Assembly (NCBI GenBank): GCA_029582155.1
Contig: CM055899.1
Span: forward strand, 75,455,522 to 75,519,521
Length of the DNA stretch: 64,000 nucleotides
Direction: 5' to 3'
DNA from: Panopea generosa
Lineage: Eukaryota > Mollusca > Bivalvia > Adapedonta > Hiatellidae
This document shows positions 60,501-64,000 of this stretch, piece after piece. The notes under the pieces are model-generated. The model made no database searches. It worked only from the letters and a program-made list of their open reading frames with translations, and was not told the origin of the DNA. Numbering within the stretch: position 1 is the stretch's first letter; every line of letters begins with the position of its first letter. A program made the position numbers and the translations under genes.

Positions 60501-62096
60501 ACCAACATTGTTGTAGAGTCATTGTGTTAAACACCAACATTGTTATAAAGTCATTGTGTTAAACACCAACATTGCTTTGGAGTCATTGTTTTATACACCA
60601 ACATTGTTGTGGTCTCATTGTGTTAAACACCAACATTGTGATGGTGTCATTGTATTATACACCAATATATTTTTAAAGGATCACTGTGTTATACACCAAC
60701 ATTATTAAAGTGTCACCGTATTACACACTAACATTGTAATAGTTTCACTGTGTTATAAATCAACATTGTTATAGTATCACTTTATTATACATCAACATTG
60801 TTATAGTGTCATTGTGTTATACACCAACATTGTTATAGTGCCATTGTGTTATACAACAACATTGTTTGATGGTCACTGTGTAATACACCAACATTGTTAT
60901 ATGGTCACTGTGTTTTACATCAACATTATTATAGAGTCATTGTTTTATACACAAATATATTATAGTGTCATTGTGTTATACACCATCATTGTTATAGGCT
61001 CATTGTGTTATACACCAACATTGTTAATGGGTTTCTGTGCTATACATCAACATTGTAATAGTGTCATTGTGTAATACACAATCATTGTTAATTGGTTATT
61101 GTGTTATACATCAACATTGTTGTAGTGCCACTGTGTCATACATCAACATTGTTATATGGTCACTGTGCTATATACAAACATTGTTATAGTGTCACTGTGT
61201 TATACACTAACATTGTAATAGTGTCACTTTGTTATGAAGCAACATTTTTATATTGTCACTTTATTGTACATCAAAATTGTTATAGTGTCATTTTGTTAAA
61301 AACCAACATTGTTAAAATGTCATTGTGTTATACACCAACATTTTATATGGTCATTATCTTATACACCAACATTGCGAAAGGGTAATTGTGTATACACCAA
61401 CATTGTTATAGTGTCACTGTGTTTTACAACAACATTGCTATAGAGAATCATTTTGTTATACACTAACATTGTGATAGGTTCAGTGTGTTATACACCAACA
61501 TTGTTATAGGTTCATTGTGTTAAACACCATCATTTTATAGTGCCATTGTGTTATACAACAACATTGTTATAGTGTCACTTTGTTATCAATCAATATTTTT
61601 ATAGTGTCACTGTGTTATACATCAGCATTGTTATAATGTCACTGTGTTTTAAATCAACATTGTTATAGTGTCACTGTGTTATAAATCAACATTGTTATAG
61701 TGTCACATTTTTATACTTCAATATTGTTATAGTGTCGTTGTGTTATACACCAACGTTGTTTTAGGGTCATTGTGTTATACATCAACAGTGTTATAGTGTC
61801 ATTTTGTTATAAACCAACATTTTTATAGGGTCGTTCTGTTAAACACCAACATTTTTATAGTGTCATTGTGTTATACGCTAACATTTTTAAAGGGTCATTG
61901 TTCTTTACATCAACATTGACATTGTTTCACTGTGTTATACAACAACATTGTTATAGTGCCATTGTGTTATACACCAACATTGTTATAGAGTCAGTGTGTT
62001 ATTCATCAACATTGTTATAGTGTCATAGTGTTATACATCAACATTGCTTTAGTGTCCCTGTGTTATACAACAACATTGTTATATGGTCAATGTGTT
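57573..62096. repeat. 32-bp minisatellite, copy B, main block (about 140 units)
   Basis: About 4.5 kb of 32-bp units in several variant classes. Examples are 'gttatacaccaacattgtta' units and, at about 60295-60650, units with 'gttaaacaccaacattg'. The right edge marks the end of recognisable homology to copy A. Confidence 0.94.
58001..58506. repeat. 128-bp higher-order repeat within the 32-bp array
   Basis: Four nearly identical blocks of four 32-bp units, starting at 58001, 58129, 58257 and 58385. Each opens with 'gttataaaccgacattgtta' and keeps the same order of unit variants. Confidence 0.9.
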
Positions 62097-62537
62097 AGTG
62101 CTGCTTTGGTGGTGCTTGTATTCTAGAGAATTTTGTATATATTTGTTTAGCTTAGTTTGAATTAAGGAGGCCTTATACTCAAAGTGTTTTCCAAGTTATA
62201 ATGTTTAATAAGTCGGCGGGAAGTATAATACAGATGTCGATAGTTATTTATTTGAAGGCGTGCACTGTCTTGTTTAAAGATTTTGGTTAGCTGCCATTAT
62301 ATGTATTAATGTAATTTAAGTTATTTTGAACAGGACGCAGACGTACACTTTATGCAAAAACATGCTTATTTGTTAATAATTTTTTTAACGTAATCAAGAC
62401 AACTAGAAATTGTGGATATCGGAAACATTTTTCCAGATTCAGCTGAAATATGATATGTTCTTGGTTGACCATATGTCATAATGAGGTACACTTGTGTAGA
62501 TAACATGCATTGAAGCTACTTCTCATTTAATATTCAG
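62097..62537. other. unique DNA after copy B
   Basis: No homology to the DNA that follows copy A (23490 onward) and no gene recognised. Confidence 0.5.
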
Positions 62538-62678
62538 GATGTGATGTTAACCTTGATCCAATATACGAACGTGTCAACACAGCACAGTTGTCGAGTTTAC
62601 TGTATCTGTACCGTCAACGGGAAGTCCCACGACAACATATAGAGTTTGTGACAACAATGACACCACCATTCTACAGGT
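62538..62678 (+). CDS. candidate exon, alternative 1
   Basis: Acceptor 'taatattcag' and donor 'ctacag|gtgagg', phase 1 in and 2 out. Reads 'CDVNLDPIYERVNTAQLSS' then 'LLYLYRQREVPRQHIEF' and VTTMTPPFY. Both splice sites are strong. A Y-x-x-V motif (YERV) recalls the receptor tails, but no family is recognised. It overlaps alternative 2 in another frame, so at most one is likely real. Confidence 0.35.
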
Positions 62679-62818
62679 GAGGTACCAAAGTGGATCAGCG
62701 ACAGTTACAGAAAATGGAGTAGCATTTACAGGAAATGCCGACACAGGAGCTATAACGTTTATATACGGGGAATAATCATGGAGCAAAACTGGACAGCTTA
62801 GACTAAGAAGTACAACAG
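62588..62818 (+). pseudogene. candidate beta-sandwich exon with in-frame stop, alternative 2
   Basis: A 231-nt phase 1-1 segment from 'aacacagcacag' to 'aacag|gtatcg'. Reads 'VVEFTVSVPSTGSPTTTYRV', then 'CDNNDTTILQVRYQSGSAT' and 'VTENGVAFTGNADTGAITF', then IYGE, a TAA at 62773-62775, and 'SWSKTGQLRLRSTT'. Length and phases match the receptor ectodomain exons and the alternating pattern is beta-rich. The acceptor has a poor pyrimidine tract and the stop would kill it. Confidence 0.3.
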
Positions 62819-63599
62819 GTATCGTTATTCCTGAACAGTAAAGAGTTAAAACCTATACATTGTTTCTGTGCTCATATATTTCAAGGTCCAAGATCTTATA
62901 AACAGAAAAAAACAAGCCGTTACTAAGTTTTCATTGTAATTTCCACGAATGTACGACAACTATAAAATATTTCATAGCAAGCCTTTGTGAATACTTTGAC
63001 GATACTGGGATTCAACCCACAAAGTCAAAAGAAAGACAGAATTGGCCAAAAATTGGATGTCACTTCCGTGAGAACTTTTCTATACATTATAAGAATTAAT
63101 AAAACATGTTCAATATAAAGTTGGGAAACAATAGAAAAAAAACAAAAAATATATGCCTATAAACGAATTCTACAGCGACAACGTCATAGCGAAAATGAAA
63201 CCACATCAGAATATAAAGTGATAACGATATTATGAAAAGTGACAACAACGAGTAAAAAGATACAACCCAATCATATTGTAAGAGGAAACCATCAAAATGA
63301 AAGGGAACCGCGTCATAATGAAAAGTGACCATATCAGAACGACAGGAAATTACAAATTAATGGAATGGAACCACATCATAATGTAGAGTGACCAAATGAA
63401 GAACACCACAACATAAAGTGACATCATCCGAACAGTAGGAAACCGTCTCGTAATGTAAGTGACCCCAACGGAATGGAAATGAACCACAAAAATTGTGTTT
63501 GGCGTTCCACAGAAAATCGATAAGATGTCGCCTAGAGGTCACCTTCCAGATTGGTTTTTATCATGCAAGATATTTCAATGTTCTTAAAAAGACTTAAAT
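62819..63599. other. unannotated 3' end of the window
   Basis: AT-rich. Loosely repeated 'aaccacatcataatg'-like phrases occur at about 63190-63490, perhaps a very degenerate tandem repeat. No gene recognised. Confidence 0.4.
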
Positions 63600-63736
63600 A
63601 TTTCCCTCCGCAAGCAAATGGCAAACTTTCTCACATAAACGGTTGAACCGGGCCGGGCTCGAAACTACAACATCAGCAGTGAGTGGTAAATTGTATTAGA
63701 TGTTAGCACTTTTAACCACTCGGCCACAGAGGAATC
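63600..63736 (-). repeat. tRNA-derived SINE, antisense, 3'-truncated
   Basis: On the minus strand: 'cctctgtggccgagtggtta' (A-box), 'gtttcgagcccgg' (B-box), then 'atgtgagaaagtttgcc'. The last resembles 'atgtgagaaagtttcc' in the 15548 SINE, so it is the same family. The 3' part is missing or diverged. Confidence 0.7.
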
Positions 63737-64000
63737 AATGGCAAGTTAAGATATCTTAAACATTGCTATTATATTAAAATACTTTGTGTGATATATTGTG
63801 TTTATTCGCTTGAGCTAACCGCCTGGAAACGGTCAGTAGAAAATATCGCCAGTGGGGAGATGAAACCTTAGTAAGGGGTGCACACAACTTCGCTCTCATC
63901 CGTCGTCACATCATGTACTGAAATAGTGTAAGTAAATGTAGCACCGCCAGACTACGGCAGATTGCACTATTGTATGTATTTCAAGATAGGTATACAAATA
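63737..64000. other. window end, nothing recognised
   Basis: Non-repetitive sequence without a supported gene. Confidence 0.4.

Noticed and set aside
62574-62786. Minus-strand 70-codon ORF
   Set aside because: It is the antisense shadow of the plus-strand candidate exons, with no domain recognised.

Overview
The window looks like AT-rich animal nuclear DNA: single-domain exons with GT-AG (one GC-AG) introns, tRNA-derived SINEs, mariner transposase relics, inverted-repeat elements and large minisatellite arrays. There are no bacterial-style operons. A SINE family ending in a 'ggcgttaaac'-type 3' segment and a lineage-type Ig/FN3 receptor suggest a bivalve or other mollusc. That assignment is an inference and was not tested.

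The main structure is a tandem duplication with a repeat distance of about 34 kb. Copy A runs from before base 1 to about 23.49 kb and copy B from about 34.48 to 62.10 kb. Both copies have the same order: a 41-bp minisatellite, a 21-bp minisatellite, two decayed mariner fragments, a conserved orphan exon, a 13-exon plus-strand receptor gene, a long-armed foldback element, and a 32-bp minisatellite. Both edges of the duplicated block lie in minisatellite DNA.

Each copy carries one intact receptor gene (A, 7318-18185, 775 aa; B, 41498-52175, 784 aa by my splice model). Each predicts a signal peptide, five Ig-like domains, one fibronectin type III domain, one membrane segment, and a short tail rich in tyrosine motifs (YVN, YEN, YSDI, YVNV). 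All splice phases are consistent and no internal stop was found in either copy. The copies are nearly identical in the FN3, membrane and first tail exons. They differ strongly in the first Ig domain, where I count 15 replaced codons against 6 silently changed ones. They also differ at the C-terminus, where copy B has lost the last YVNV. This looks like a pair of surface receptors whose outer domain is diversifying while the core is conserved, as expected for immune or self-recognition receptors. Ligand and function cannot be read from the sequence.

The spacer between the copies (23.5-34.5 kb) has no counterpart in copy B within the window. It holds two well-formed exons of a SWAP70/DEF6-type protein (the segment before the PH domain, and the start of the PH domain), a 60-bp minisatellite of about 2.9 kb, two members of an inverted-repeat element family, a possible relic of a receptor tail exon, and a short duplicated ORF. 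After copy B (62.1-64.0 kb) there is unrelated sequence with one or two candidate exons and an antisense SINE.
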